Notes: a model not told the origin generated them from the letters alone. 64,000 bases of DNA from Galaxea fascicularis (GCA_948470475.1 OX419339.1:10000502-10064501), one strand, 5' to 3'; positions 24,045-36,981 are shown, counted from the first letter of the stretch. Program-made: numbers and translations.

Positions 24045-25850
24045 AACGAAGGAAGTTCAATGTTTGGGTTTATCTCGATTTAAGAACCTGGCGACGTTTT
24101 CTTTGTTTTATGAGCGATTATTTTGTTGTACGCTTTTGTTTTCTTTGTTAGAAACACCAAGGTTGAGCCCAACTTTTCATGTGTTTTTACCAGTGACAAA
24201 CATGATACTAGGTAATAGCTTCTCTTCGCGGCAAACTTGCCTCTTACTTTTTTAAACTATATAAGCGGGGAAATTATTCAGCAGCTTGAGCAAACGAACC
24301 CAGTCAATTAACACCACTTTACCTAGTAAGCTGACGATAAAAGGAATAAAATTGATTACATGTATTATCAGTGAAGTAGTGAAGGTTCATCTGATGAAAA
24401 CGGAGCCGGTTGTCACAAGTCAGCTGAACACTATTTGATCTCACTTTCATTTATTTAAATTAATGCAAACTGTGGACGCTCTGTTTTGTTTGCATGCTAA
24501 GGTTTTGTTACAACCTGTCAGAGTGATTATTCACTTCTTTGTCTGTTGTGTTTTTGTCTGATGGATAATGGCTTTCCTGTTGCTTTCCGGAAATTACATT
24601 CATGGTGCAAAGTGAGTGTATTCAGCTTCCCCTAGGGGAGGTCGAGTAAAACGATTTTGGAAAGAGACTGAGTAACGAATAGGATCTGTTTCGATATATA
24701 TGAAAAATTTAATGAGAATCAAAGGAAACTAAAATTCTTCTTTTGCTAAACATAAAAAGGATAGCATACCATGTTTGACAGACGATGCAATTATGCTGTA
24801 CTCTAACATGTGTTAGTTACCAACCGCATATATGACATCTGCCTCAACTGAATACACAACGACTGGCTTAGAAAATTAAAGAGGCAATTTCCTATCTTGT
24901 CGCTGGCTTGAGGCTTTATTAATTTGGAGAAACAGCCCCCCTGCGATTTGTAAACAGAGGAAAACTTCGAGTAGAACAGTCCTCCGGTTCTTTGTAATAA
25001 ATGAGATGATCAAGGAAGCAGGCCTCACTTGGGAATAAAAGAAATAAAAAGGCCGTGAGTGAACCAAGGCCAAGCTCTCCCCTCCTCCAGGTCTTCTCCA
25101 TCCCCCCTCTCCTCCCTCATATCGCGCGTACCAAGAGGGATAAAGGAGAAAAGGATATTTCAACCTCTTTAAACTCATTTCTTTGACATCTCTTCTATGT
25201 CAAAGAAATAAGCTCTAACGAGGCGAGGCGTTATTCAAGTACTTACACTCTTTTTTTTAATAAGAATATTGTTTTTCCAGCCCAGGCTGATTTTACAGTA
25301 GGCTGGAAATATTCTTGTGTCTATTCTGATTACAGCATATGACATTCCCGTTTTAGAATGTGTTTTTATTTTAATTTATTTTGGCTAGTTTTGCCGTTTA
25401 GAAAAAGGTAAAATTTTACACGGTTTAGTTATAGACACGCAATTGTATTGTATTTACAAATTTATGCCACACAAAATTATATTCTGGCTTTTCCAAATCT
25501 CAGCCTCGGGTTTATTCTTCGCAAATGCCAGTCTCGATATTCTAATAAAATATATTCTTATATATATTTACATAAAAAAGAGTCTGTTTTGTCTGTATCT
25601 TCAAAAACAATTCCTGATTGATGGTCGGGTTTTCCAGTGAATATTTTAGTTTCGGGAAAATGATTTTGTCTATACACATGCCACGTTTTCACGAAAGGTG
25701 GTGCCAGCAAAAAAGTATATAATTATAAAAGTTATATATAATTATAAAGTATATATTATATGGATAAATTGTTCATGAAGCCGATCGCAATGACACGATA
25801 ATGGCCCATAAATTGCTCTAAGGTCTTAAAGTAAAAGAAGAATCGATTTT
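24045..25850. other. No gene seen; T/C-rich patch at 25.08-25.13 kb
   Basis: AT-rich intergenic DNA between the GPCR and MPPE1. A pyrimidine patch (cccctcctccaggtcttctc, 25079 on) and an AT-rich block (tatataattata, 25718-25760) stand out. Short frames on the minus strand (up to 100 codons) have no recognisable features. Confidence 0.5.
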
Positions 25851-25887
25851 CCTTCTAATCCACTAAATTATTTAGTGGATTAGAAGG
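25851..25887. repeat. Perfect 37-bp hairpin
   Basis: ccttctaatccactaaa, a 3-base loop (tta), then the exact complement tttagtggattagaagg. The arms are 17 bases without mismatch. Confidence 0.95.
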
Positions 25888-26319
25888 AATTTCTTCAATT
25901 ATTGAAGGTTAAGTGTCTTATTTAAAATTTATGAAAAAAAATCGAAATCTTGAAAAGCGTGCTAGTTATTTTTGATTAAGTATTTTCAAATCAAACTCAC
26001 TCTATAAATCAGTAAGGTGTCATAATCTCATTTTCGTGGCAAACTGCTTCATCCGGGAGGTCGTATTTCACGTGACCAAAAAGCGAGGAAGAAGTAGTTC
26101 TTGGACCAAGTCAAAGAAAAAGTCAGGGCTGAAGCAACTGAAACAAGACGGACCGCGACGAGTATACTGTAGTAACGGTATTGGTATTATTAGTATCGCT
26201 AATAGTATTAGTATTCATTAAGTATTAGCATTAGAATTATTCAACGTCCACAGCCTAAATTTCTTCAATCTCTTATTTTGTATCAAACCTTCGTTCGGAG
26301 GTTGCGTTGATGTCTTTGT

Positions 26320-26612
26320 GAGAGCACTGAAACCCTGCCGGGGGGGATTACTTCGGATTTCAAGTGAGGGGGATGACCAAATGGGGCCGAAAATCAAACC
26401 CCCCAAAAGCCCTATGACTTCCAACACCCCCCCACCCCCCGCCCTCCTCCTCGAAAAAAAAAACATGGGCCAAAAGTCAGCCCCCAAAAAAACCCTTCGC
26501 CGAATCTCCCAGCCTCAAAAAGTTCCAGAGAGTAAAGGATTTAATTCGCAGAAGTACGCGGCCGGGATACGCGGGCACTCCCCCCGGGATACTACCACGA
26601 ATCTTTAGATTC
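26320..26612 (+). mobile_element. C/A-rich dispersed repeat, copy 1 (plus orientation)
   Basis: Shares words with 43420-43615 read on the minus strand: gaccaaatgggg, then a run of ccccaaaa words, agcctcaaaa, and near the end ggccgggata then cgggcact. This copy has unusually long C and A runs. A 96-codon proline-rich frame across it is not a gene. Confidence 0.7.
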
Positions 26613-26647
26613 GTTGTTTTGAATACCCCAAAAAATCCCTACTTAGA

Positions 26648-27592
26648 TCATGAAAATGTAAAGCTTATGCGATGTGGCTTGGATTGAAAACAATACCTTA
26701 CAAATTAGGGGGGGGGGGGAAGGGAGGGTCAATATCACGTCTCACGGAAAACAACATGGTCCTTTCACAATTCACCAGCCTGATTCACGAAAGACAACGA
26801 CGAAATGAAATCTCGTTTCACGAGAAATAATTTTGCAAAATCACCATTCACAAGGAAAAATTAGCCATTTCACATTTCACAGGCTAAAAAAAGGGCAATC
26901 ACGAGTCACGAAAGATACCCTTTACCACCCTCAAGTAAGCTGAAAGCCACTCATTGGGCACTATGGCCACATAGACTGCATGGAAATGGGTATTACCCCT
27001 TAAATCTACCAAAACAAAGATTTGAGCCCAATTATCACAGACAGCTAGCTAATACCCTGGCTCAAATACCCACATGAATAAGACAAGCAATGAAAATGTA
27101 AAGCTTGTGGGATGTGGCTTGGAGTGACAAGAACAGCTTGCAAATTAGTGTATAGTAATTAAGTTGAAAGTCACTCATTGGGCACTATGGCCACGTGGCA
27201 ACAGGCATTACCCCTTAAATCTACCAAACAAAGGTTTGAGCCCGAATATTAGCAGCCATGGACAGCAGTTTCAGCCTTGTTTGGCCTCATCAGCATGGGC
27301 TCAAGCACCCAAATGAATAAAATAAGCAATGGAAATGTGAAGCTTGCAGGATGTGGCTTGGAGTGACAAGAATACCTGGCAAATTCAATTGTCTAGGTAA
27401 GCTGAAAAGCACTCATTGGGTACTACAGCTTTGTGGTAGCAGGTATTACCCCTTGAATCTACCAAAAGAAAGATTGAGCCTGAGCATTAGCAGCCCTGGA
27501 CAGCTGTTTTGGCCTTATTAGGCCTCATCAGGCCTCATCAGCATGGCATAGCTAATAACCAGGCTAAAGTACCCACATGAATTACCCAAAGA
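26648..27592 (+). repeat. Tandem repeat with ~220-240 bp unit, at least three copies
   Basis: The word ctcattgggcactatggcc starts at 26951 and 27173, and a variant lies at 27412, giving periods of 222 and 239. Each unit also holds ggcattaccccttaaatcta and a variant of aatgtgaagcttgcaggatg then tgtggcttgga. A first partial unit (26648-26705) is separated from the rest by an unrelated insert. A solo fragment of this family lies near 55929-55960. Confidence 0.85.
26706..26932 (+). mobile_element. Insert within the tandem repeat, G-run headed
   Basis: Begins with a 12-base G run (26708 on) and contains many variants of tttcacgaaa and attcacaaa. It interrupts the repeat unit right after aaattag, a border that continues differently in the other units, so it inserted after the array formed. 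Confidence 0.6.
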
Positions 27593-28165
27593 AATTTCAA
27601 ACCCCAAATATCCTTCAACCCTTCCCCCTTCTGGGAAACCATGCAGATAAAACCTACAACCAAGAAAGCCCCTCAAGCTTTTATTTGCTGGTCCTCTGCT
27701 TGCAGTACACTGGTATATTGGTTACTTTAAAAGGCATTTACAAGTACTTTCCTGGAGACCATATATAAATTGCATTGAAAATGCAGTTGAAAGCCACCTC
27801 AAAGCACTGGACAATGTCTAGGATTTGGAAGAGATTGCCAGTCTTTAATTAATGAAAGCACTATCATATAAAAATTATCTTATTTATATTATTTAGTATG
27901 TAAACTTCTTTTTCTTACAGATTGGCCTAACATGCTCTCAGCCACTTACATTTACATTATTATACATAAGCTCGATTTTGATTGGCTATAAGCATGCAGC
28001 TAATTCTTGCTAGCTCTGTTTCTCTTACATCATACCTACAGACCATAGTTTTTATATATGTAGAATTGACGTCATACCTACAGACAATAGTTTTATGCAT
28101 GCAGAAGTGTTGTCAACTAACACTAACCAGCAGTTTGATCAGTTTTGTTATGGTGGAGTCGCCAG
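27593..28165. other. No gene; short direct duplication
   Basis: catacctacagac(c/a)atagtttt occurs at 28030 and 28070. Otherwise AT-rich with nothing recognised. Confidence 0.5.
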
Positions 28166-28353
28166 TGCAGCTCAGGAATATGCATAATACAACAATTATT
28201 GGATTCGGTTTTCGCATGATAGCGATAATTATCCAGACCTCAGTTTGTGTTATCCGCCTCAGCCTTCGGCTTCGGCAGATAACACAAACTTTGGCCTTGA
28301 TAATTATCGCTATCATGCTCAACCTCATCCAATAATTGTTAATTATGAGCTGC
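28166..28353. mobile_element. Foldback MITE, about 188 bp
   Basis: The arms pair over about 85 bases: aacaattattggattcgg and catgatagcgataattatc at the left, inverted at the right (gataattatcgctatcatg, ccaataattgtt). gcagctca is at the left border and its complement tgagctgc at the right. The loop is gcctcagccttcggcttcgg. It is probably a common family in this genome. Confidence 0.88.
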
Positions 28354-28696
28354 AATGAATTCAGATGACTTAAAAATTAACATGTGGTGCTGATTACCTC
28401 AGCTAACCATAAATAACATTTATATTCCTGCCAGGCCCTACTTTAAGCATGAAAATAGGCTTTCTGGTAGGAAAAAAGTTAAAATGGCAAAGATGGACAA
28501 ACAAACAGACAATGTCCATCCTCTGCATATACCAATATTTTCTCTCATTGATCTCTTAATCCTTTAAACTCTAAGATAAAAATTTAAATTCTCATTTGTT
28601 GCTCCTACACATTTCCTATTGCTAGATTGCATGTGATGTCAAGGCGGCCACGTTGGTGGTCAAGAACAAAAGTGTCTCTCCGCTGTTAACTACACT

Positions 28697-28750
28697 TTGC
28701 ATATGAACTGTAATTCAATGTTTTACAATCAAATTACAGTTCATATGCAA
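28697..28750. repeat. Perfect 19-bp inverted repeat
   Basis: ttgcatatgaactgtaatt, a 16-base loop, then the exact complement aattacagttcatatgcaa. Confidence 0.93.
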
Positions 28751-29256
28751 CAATTCGGACAAATCCGAGCAAAATAGAAAAACAACCTAAACTTCGACAT
28801 AGGTTGGTTATGCTCTCAGCCCTTCAATTATTGTAAGTTAAAATATCAAGCGATTTCATCTGGTATGATTCTTTCCTTAATTCTAGTGATCATTCTGTTT
28901 TATAAAATGTTAAGTGTCATATTACAAGGAGAAATTCGATGGTGATCACCCTTAGGGTTTTAAGGGCTAACAGTCAAAAGAGCACGAGCACTGCAAGGTT
29001 GTCCCCAATTTCTTTTTCATCTATTTCCTACAACAGATGCCTGTTCATGAAAGTACGAGTGCTAAAAGGAAGAAATGTTAGATAAAAAGTTTAAAATATT
29101 ATTGGAAAAGACGAATAGATGAAGTTTCACCTGATCACTGGAATGAAGATTGTTAAATACTTTACTCCAACAATTAACAGAACCAAGCTGTTTGAAGCTA
29201 AATATTTCACATTTCACCATTGATAATTTAATTTGAGTCCTAATTGACAACAAATG

Positions 29257-32200
29257 TTATCTAATGCAACACTCAAATGTGATTTGCCTGCATCTTCTAC
29301 GAGTCTTGAGGTACACAAAAATAAGCCTAAAATTCATCAATACAAAGGCTAGTGCAGCTATAACATAAACAGCAATGACTGTGCTCTCTCGAGGAATGAA
29401 ACATTTGGACAGGGCATACTTCTCTGGGGTGATGACACCCTGCAAAGGAGAGGGAGTTTGTATTTAGCAAGTGTTCAGTACTTACAGTGTACTCTGTTGG
29501 ATCAGGGCAGTAAAATAGGAGGTGGGAGTCCCACTCACGAATCGTGGGCTTTTTTTCCCTCAATCTTGATATGCTTGTACATGTATATCATGGCATTCCA
29601 CAAATAATATAATAGGATGACAACACAGAAAATCGTCATTGCAAATTACTGGACATTTCTTGAAAGTAAGCCGCAAATGCATTCCTCTCAGGTAGCACTC
29701 ACATGGATATGTTGACAAACCATGAAAATTGTAATTAATAGAGATAAATGCAGAGTTAATGATAACTAGCCAATTGTGACAGTAAAAATGGTCCATCAAT
29801 GACTCTGTTCACAAGTACAGTACTAGTAACAGACAGTGACATGCGCCACCATGCACTTTTCACGATTTTCATGAATTTTATGCATGATTCACAAATCTCG
29901 GTTTACAAAATAAGCAGACCACAGATTATTCTGGTCTATCAATAATTATTATTCATGGATCACAGGGTTCAAAATAAAATCAGAGCTTTTAGCCTGAATT
30001 CATAGGCTTTTTTTCCCAAGGCTGACTTTTTTGCCAATCAATAGATGAAATTGTCTATTGCTTCCGTGAAAAATCGCCAGCAAGTGTGACCAAAGTGCTG
30101 GCTTCTATTTTGAACCCTGGATCACCGCTACAACTGAGCTATGTTCATGTGTCATGAGCTTTTTTTAACCTCAAAGAATATGTCACACATAACTCCTTTG
30201 ATACCACCCTGTTTAGGCTAAAGTTGTGTGCCAATTTTCTGAATTTGGGCCTCCAAATTACAAAGTAAACTAGAGACCAACATAATCACATATTATGTGA
30301 CGTGATAGGGCAGAACGTTTCATTTTTAATCCGACCCCCCCTTATGGATGAGAATTTTTGGAAACTTTTCATGCAACTAGTAGGAATCTGTGTTGTTTGA
30401 GTCTCAACTGCTAAGAATCTGCGTTTTTCTGATACTCGCCCTGTAGGAATCGTATTTCCCCAATACTTGGCTAGTAGGAATCGTATTTTCCCAATACTCA
30501 GCCGCTAGGAATCAGACTTTTTTCACAATTTAAGGGTAAAAATCCTCTGTTTTGCAATATTCAGTGTGTTGGAATTGTGTTTTTGTCGAAAATAAAGGGC
30601 AGGAACTACAGAATCGGCTCTTTGTCTAATCTCAACTGGTAGGATTAGTATTTTTTCCATTCTTGACTGGTAGGCATCCACTCATCCATTGGGGGGGGGT
30701 TGAATTAAAAATGGAATGTCCCGGCAGTTTTCAATTGAGTGTAGAAAATAATTCTTGTTAATATTCCCATTTACTTTGGTTTTGCTTTATAGTACTTTGC
30801 TCTGTGATTGGTTGACAAAACTTGCACCACTTTCTAATCATGGAGATGGTTGCATGAAATTTCTTGAAATTCTGATTGGGTTCACTGAACTGGTTGACCA
30901 TGTGTAAATTGGGATTTGTCAGAGTAATAGTAATATTGCTTTGGTTTTGGCTTTAGGACACTCAATTGAAAACCACATGCACATGCATTGGAAAAAGGAA
31001 AGCAAATTTTAGGGCAGCAGAGCTGTTAGGGTCAAATGGCCACTTTAATACTCCCCTCTTGTGAGTTTGAGGTTTCTCACCAATGAGGTTTGCATTAAAT
31101 AGTGCCAGGAGAACTGTGAAAGAATCTCAAAATGATATGTATTTACAATAATAATTATTGTGCATTATTTCATGTATATCACTGTATCTGACTTACCAGT
31201 ACAAAACTTGGATTATTCCTATTCCTCCAGCTGAATGATGGTATTGTCATTTCAGGAGTGCCATCTTCATGCACCAGGTAACAGCCATGATGGGTGTGGC
31301 CACTCAGCACCAGTCGTGGTTGGATCAGAGACAGTAGTTTGACTGACATCTCCTTGGAAACTACTTCCCATTTCTCGCGATTAGTGACTTGTTTCTCCTC
31401 TGGTGGTGGAGCATCGATACCTGTGCATTCCATTTCTGTTTCACGGTACAACGGGAAATGCTGCAAAGTAAAATACAGATTTATGATAAAAAGAGGTTCA
31501 AAGCCCATTGATCACACCTGAAATATCAACACTAGGCATCTAGGATTGCAAAGTGAAACAAAATAATGTAAACTTGTTTAAAACAGTTTGTGCATTTTCT
31601 TTGTTCTACTGTGTGCTTTGCAGAGTGAAGTAAGAAATCAGTGATATTTGATTTTTTCCACATTGAATCTGCCCCTAAAGAAGTTTCCTACTATGTAGTC
31701 TACCTCCCTTAAGGATCCCACTTCTTGTTAAACTATCAGTGACAACAAGATCTTTGACAAAATTAGAAAATAAAGCCAAAAGAATATCTAAGGACCAGCT
31801 ACTGGCTTAAGGTACCTGTATTAGTATAGGTGCTGGTAAATCCTTGGGGAGCTCACAAACATCTTTATCCTTCCTTTCCTGACCTTCATAAAATTCTTTG
31901 CTAGATCTTTGATGGCAGTTGAGCTTATCTGTTACAATGTGAAGTTGATTCATAGCCTCAGAGCACATTGAACATCCATCCCCCTGCATGGCTATAGAGT
32001 TCACCAACACAAATCTATCAATGGTAAAACACTGGCAACTTCAGGTTAAGGTCACACCTAGGTTAAAGTTGAGGTGACAGATGGTAAAATTGTAACACAA
32101 TTGTATACAATCACGTATTTAACAAAAAATTAACCTATTTAACCTCCTTTTAGAAAAAAGCAATAGAAACATACAGGGCACTGACAGAGGGACAGCTCGA

Positions 32201-34996
32201 TCCCCACCCACTGTAATGATAAAAAAAAAAACAATGCTGGTTATACTGCAACAGATGAAATCTCTGGCCACTGTTTACATGTTCCTCAGCCCCTACAAAA
32301 ACAACTTGTGACATCCCCGTAAAAATAACTAAGTTAAAATAATTTGTTGAAGATTTTCATAGACAAACATTAATTTTATTTATTGTTCCAACGTACATGT
32401 ATAACAGTAAGAAAATACAGATGTATCAAAGAAAGGACAAACCAAGGATCATGAACATTAAAGGATTTTTGACCTTTTATATTCCAAAATGCTCAAGGGA
32501 GGGACTTCAAAGGGATGACAAATTTCCAAATTGCAGTCCATTGGTATCCAGATTAAGGAGTGGCAAATGACCTCTTAAAATCTTGGGTCTCCTAAACTTC
32601 TCATACAATCTTGAAATCTCAACAGCCTTTGCGAAGAGTCTTGAAGTCTTGTTTGTAGTTCATTTATTTAAGTCTCGCATGTTTGGTCTCAGTGTTGAAT
32701 TTTCAAACAAGGGTCTTGGTGTCTCGTTGAGTCTGGGATTTTACCATTTGCCACCCCTAGTTTATAGTTTTACAATACATTATACTAAATTGGGCAAATG
32801 AAAAAAAATAAAGCAGACAAATTTCTAACTTTTTAATTTGTCTTGTGACTGTTTGTGGAATGACCATGAAAAGGTGATAAGCTTACATATTTCCTCTAAT
32901 GTTGAGTAGTTGAACTGACGGTGATTCAAATACAGTTGAGAATCTTCCAAACAAGTGACTGTCACCAGTTGCTCTACGAAAAAAAAACATTAAATATTTC
33001 ACAATGAGTCTACACTTGCTGGCAGCATGGAAGACAAATGAATGGAAATAATTTGTTTAAAATTACTTTGTATATGCTGTCACACAGAAAACAAAAATCA
33101 TGACATTTTGAGTACAATCATCCGCATCAAAAGTGGATTTGGAAATAGTTTTCTGTCCAAGGAAGGCATAATCTTCTGGTAATGTGCTACAAAGTGCCCA
33201 GAGGCTTCCATGTTCAAGTAACCTCCAGATCTGTACTCATAGAAGCCTTGTTTCCAGCACAGAGCTACAAGTAGGCTTGACAGAACAGCACCTTAGAGTT
33301 CTGGAACCAGTAATCAAGAACAAAGTTTAGTGCTCTTTGGTAGTAGCCTTATGTGGACATTAAATTTTTAGACACTAGCATCAGTGAGCACAAGGAAGAA
33401 AAACAGTGGCCTGTAAAATGACAAAAAAAAAATCTTGTTTCCTACAGAACTCCCATTCTTGGATAATTTGAGTGACAAGCATACTGGTGGTGAAATGCTT
33501 TCACCACCTTTTCCTTTAGTAGCAGTTCACTCAGAAGAAAATATTTGCTCTCACTATAACTTACTCAGGGTGAAATCCAATGTCATGATTTCCCACCACC
33601 ACATAGAATTTAACATGCTCTGAATGACGGAACATCTTATGGAATCGCTGCACATAAACATTCCATTCCTTTGTAATAAAATGAGGTAACAATCAGGGAA
33701 AATATTCAAAATGTGGTACTCCAATACATGCATTTAATACATTATAAAAAGCTAATAAACTAAGGAAGCTGTCTCTTACTGTATAAGAACAGAGATCTGT
33801 AAGATTGTCTGAGGAACTCATACAAATTACTTTGTAAGGATGGCACATCCTAACACAAAGACATTCTTGCAGAGATTTTGAATTAGTAGGCAAAGCAGAG
33901 CTACAGTCCAACCATTTAAGTGGCTCCCTATCAAAGAGCCTTCCATTAGGTGGCAAGACTGGACTAAGTCCTGATGATGATTCTTCTATTGATTTTACCT
34001 GTGTTATGAGGCCAGCCCCCATAAAGCAGCTACTTTCCATTTCCCTGAGGGTGGCCCCAAAGAAAGGTGACACCTTCAGTGTTACAATAGACAGCTATAC
34101 CATAAAAAAATCTCACTCTTTGGCAACCAGTCAAGTTGAGTGCTCTGCTTTTTCCACTTCCTGATTGGAACGATTTCCACACTGACAGCTTCATACATTA
34201 ATAATTTTCTTAAAACCTTGGTAAATGAGGAGACATACACAAATGTTTCCCTGTTTGCTCGCGCGTGCCACATTTGTTGCAGACAAAAATTTTGTGTTCT
34301 CAACAAATGTTTCCCCATAGTGCACAGCATGGCTCACAACATTCATTTTGTGTCCTGTGTGTTTGCACGCCCAAAAAACATCATGAACAACATGCCCGCA
34401 ACAATGTGTCCTCGTTTGCCAGGGCCTTTATGCATGCATTTTGTGACTCAAGCTCTATTCGTTTTTGGAACAGGGTTAGTATGACAGTACATATATTTAA
34501 TGTATGCGGGGCTGTGTGGAAACCTTAAGCTTTCCTCCCAATTTTTCTGGGAAGATCGAAGGGGACTCTGCTCACAGGGTAACTCTGGAGTTTAGGCAGT
34601 GGTTATATATGACTTGTAAAGGTCCAGAGTGTCAGGATAACAGCTTACCTCATCACTGCTTATCATACCCTCATCAAACAGATCTCCCAGCAAAAACACA
34701 ACATCTGGTTGAAAATGAGAGACAGCCGTCTGAAAGGCTCTCTCCATCTGCCATTCTCGCCGCAGTTTATCAAACCAGTGGCCATGCTTTGGCCCTAGTA
34801 AGTGTGTATCTGTGAGCATCATAGTTTTGAGAGGCTCAGCCTGTTCGTTTCTCCCTGGCAATTCGATTTCTGGCCAAGAGCACTGGAATATTACCAAGTA
34901 ATAGACAAGCCATTCGCAGAACACGAACAAACACACAGCTACGATCGCCACCCACTTCAGTTGCTTGAAGAGAAGAGAGCTTTCTGTCTTCATCAT
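29257..34996 (-). CDS. MPPE1: MPPE1 / PGAP5, GPI-anchor remodelling metallophosphoesterase
   Basis: Six exons: 34996-34649, 33668-33565, 32973-32887, 32014-31816, 31460-31197, 29439-29257. They join in frame to 394 aa, close to the vertebrate 396. In the family this enzyme removes the ethanolamine phosphate side chain from mannose 2 of GPI anchors, which lets GPI-proteins leave the ER. Metal-binding motifs are in order: DTH (63-65), GD (104-105), GNHD (142-145), H247 in HFPLY, and GHTH (300-303). Family blocks [17 protein letters not shown] and [12 protein letters not shown] are almost unchanged. A membrane segment lies at each end (about 15-37 and 352-377). The start is the first of two adjacent ATGs at 34996; the second is equally possible. 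The C-terminus (ECCIR) lacks a KKxx-type retrieval signal. Confidence 0.96.
29963..30119. mobile_element. 157-bp MITE with 5-bp target duplication
   Basis: Ends cagggttcaaaataaaa and ttctattttgaaccctg. gatca is duplicated outside both (29958-29962, 30120-30124). It lies in the last intron of MPPE1. Confidence 0.85.
30309..30722. mobile_element. MITE with an internal minisatellite
   Basis: Outer arms: acgtttcatttttaatccga then a C run at the left; a G run then ttgaattaaaaatggaatgt at the right. The inside is a degenerate tandem repeat of about 35 bases built on gtaggaatcgtattttccc then aatactc, at least six units. It lies in the last intron of MPPE1. Confidence 0.8.
30727..30973. mobile_element. 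247-bp MITE, ends gttttcaattgagtgt
   Basis: The left end gttttcaattgagtgt is matched exactly by the inverted right end acactcaattgaaaac. It starts four bases after the previous element ends, so one probably inserted beside or into the other. Confidence 0.88.
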
Positions 34997-34999
34997 TAT

Positions 35000-35160
35000 A
35001 AACAAACGATATCCTGTTAAGCCAGATTCATATGAAATGTAGGCTTATAAAATTCAATTAACCGGCGTGGAACTCATAAGCTTATTGGTTAATAACGAAT
35101 ATGCTTGGTATACTGCAGGCATGTCAACTTCATATAAATTTTCCAGCGTAATTCATGCAG
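35000..35160 (-). promoter_or_regulatory. Probable MPPE1 promoter / 5' UTR region
   Basis: The start codon is at 34996 and no upstream acceptor is needed, so the promoter should lie just right of it. I see no TATA box or other clear element. Inferred from position only. Confidence 0.3.
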
Positions 35161-35482
35161 ATTAAACAAGGGAAGTGTTTGTACTTCCACAATCACACGC
35201 GATTGCTTCAGTCAAGTGAGTTGAAATACTATCATCTTGCTCTACTTAACGGCTGGGAGTCGTGTGAAATGCATCGTCACGAACCAATGCTTCCAACAAA
35301 CATCTTGCTCCTCTCTTGCTCCCTCGCGATGGACGTGGTAAGCTGGGTTCTTCTGAAATGAAATACCGCTGTCCGCTGTTTATAAAATGTAAGGTACGCG
35401 CGCTATGATTGGTCGAATAGAGTTCATAAATCTTACCCTTACCCTGGGCGGGAGAGGTCTTCTCGCTCACTGGCGGCGAGGA

Positions 35483-35549
35483 CAACCTCGTTCCCAGGCT
35501 CCTCTCTCTACTTCGAGAAAGTAGAGAGAGGACCCTGGGAACGAGGTTG
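35483..35549. mobile_element. Hairpin repeat ending in gggaacgaggttg
   Basis: caacctcgttcccagg then ctctctctacttc at the left is answered by gtagagagag and ccctgggaacgaggttg at the right, with almost no loop. The word ccctgggaacgaggttg is, from memory, very common in coral genomes. Confidence 0.85.
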
Positions 35550-35953
35550 CGGCCAGGAGCGTCAGAGCGAATAATGCTGGTCAGAGGGCAAAAACGGGCA
35601 AGAACGTCATGGTAAGCCAAATATGTAAATCCGTATTCCTCTATTGTCCTGATCTATTGTCCTGTAAATGTACTTTATTGTCTTCTTTTATATGTGCTCT
35701 AAATGTGGGCTAGCATGAAGTTTTTGCCCTTTCGCGGCTTCCACGCTCAATTGGCCGTTCCGAAATTCAAAAGGGAACTGGGGCGAGTTTCAAATTTTGA
35801 AGTAATCGATAAATTGACACCCTCCATCACATGAAAGATAACATTGAGATTGGTCGTTTGACCAAGTTTGACTCTTTTAGGTTGAACAGAGACCAAGTTA
35901 TGGACCTTGAAACATAGCTCAAAATCCATACAAACGTCCCTAATTTTGAGGCT

Positions 35954-35985
35954 GCGTCCCCCAAAACCAGGGTTTTGGGGGACGC
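35954..35985. repeat. Perfect 14-bp-arm GC-rich hairpin
   Basis: gcgtcccccaaaac, loop cagg, gttttgggggacgc. It is stable as RNA or DNA. Its position between MPPE1 and AHCY suggests no function I can name. Confidence 0.93.
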
Positions 35986-36499
35986 TGTCACAACATTAGA
36001 TACATTTGTATGGATGTAAAATTCCAGCTTTTACAGTGTCTGTGAACGTTCCTGCCAACTTTCCCTGGCATGAATCAAAGGCGTCAGACTTGCAGGACTT
36101 TCGAGGACGACACAATCATATCCGAAGAATTCGGAAGACGTCCGAAGATTAAAGTGTATCGTCATTTACCCGTTTCACATGGACTTAAGCTGGCCATGAA
36201 AGGCCAGTGTTTTTCACCTTGCAGATCGCTTAGCTTGTTCAGCTCACTGCGAAGGAGCTTGCGAGTGACAACCATAAAAAATTCCAATAATTCTCCATGC
36301 AATGGCCCATCAAAACAAATGACCCTTTGCAGTACGATCACTGTTTAGGTTGTGTCTTCTACATCGGAGTGCACAGTAAAACTCGTTTTTCATAAACCCT
36401 CTGTTCCAGGCTTGTCATTTATTTGAAAAATTTAAGCACAATTTGAGGAAATGCAGGCTGGGAGTTGGGCTGTATCCAGAGCTAGAAGGCATTGTCAAC

Positions 36500-36677
36500 A
36501 ATACACCATTTTGCTAATGATGAGTTCTGAGTGAATTGTGGTAGATCCAGTCCTTTGTGGGGGCAAACGGCGATTTAAAGACGTAATTTGAAATTGTAAT
36601 TTTGACCGTTTGCCCCCTCAAAGGACTGGATCTACCCACAATTCACCTGGAACTGATTATTAGTAAAATGGTGTATT
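36500..36677. mobile_element. 178-bp foldback MITE downstream of AHCY
   Basis: Arms of about 75 bases: aatacaccattttgctaatg and tagatccagtcctttg then gggggcaaacgg at the left, inverted at the right. The short loop is around 36580-36605. Confidence 0.9.
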
Positions 36678-36981
36678 AAGGAAAATCATCAAATGAAGGT
36701 ACAAAATTTTGTTGTAGCACATCCCTGTTGTCATGTTGTCCCCAAGAGATCAATAAGAAATTTCTTTAAGGTGAAATATAACCACACAGTAGAAAAACTA
36801 AGGTACATTTTACGGTGTGTTTATACCATTTATTTTGTAACAAAAGAAATAAATAGCACGACACTTGAGTGCTTGCAACATAAGTGTTTGTCTCCACAAC
36901 TAAGTAATGCAAGTCAATTTGTTTATAAGTTATAATATTGTTATAGCCCAAAGCTAAAGCTATGTGTCCCAAGCTAAGTGG

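Noticed and set aside
24876..25178. 100-codon minus-strand frame with a Gly-rich patch
   Set aside because: No recognisable family, no upstream context, and it overlaps a low-complexity pyrimidine patch.
26318..26608. Proline-rich 96-codon frame
   Set aside because: It is produced by C and A runs in a dispersed repeat that also occurs at 43.4 kb.
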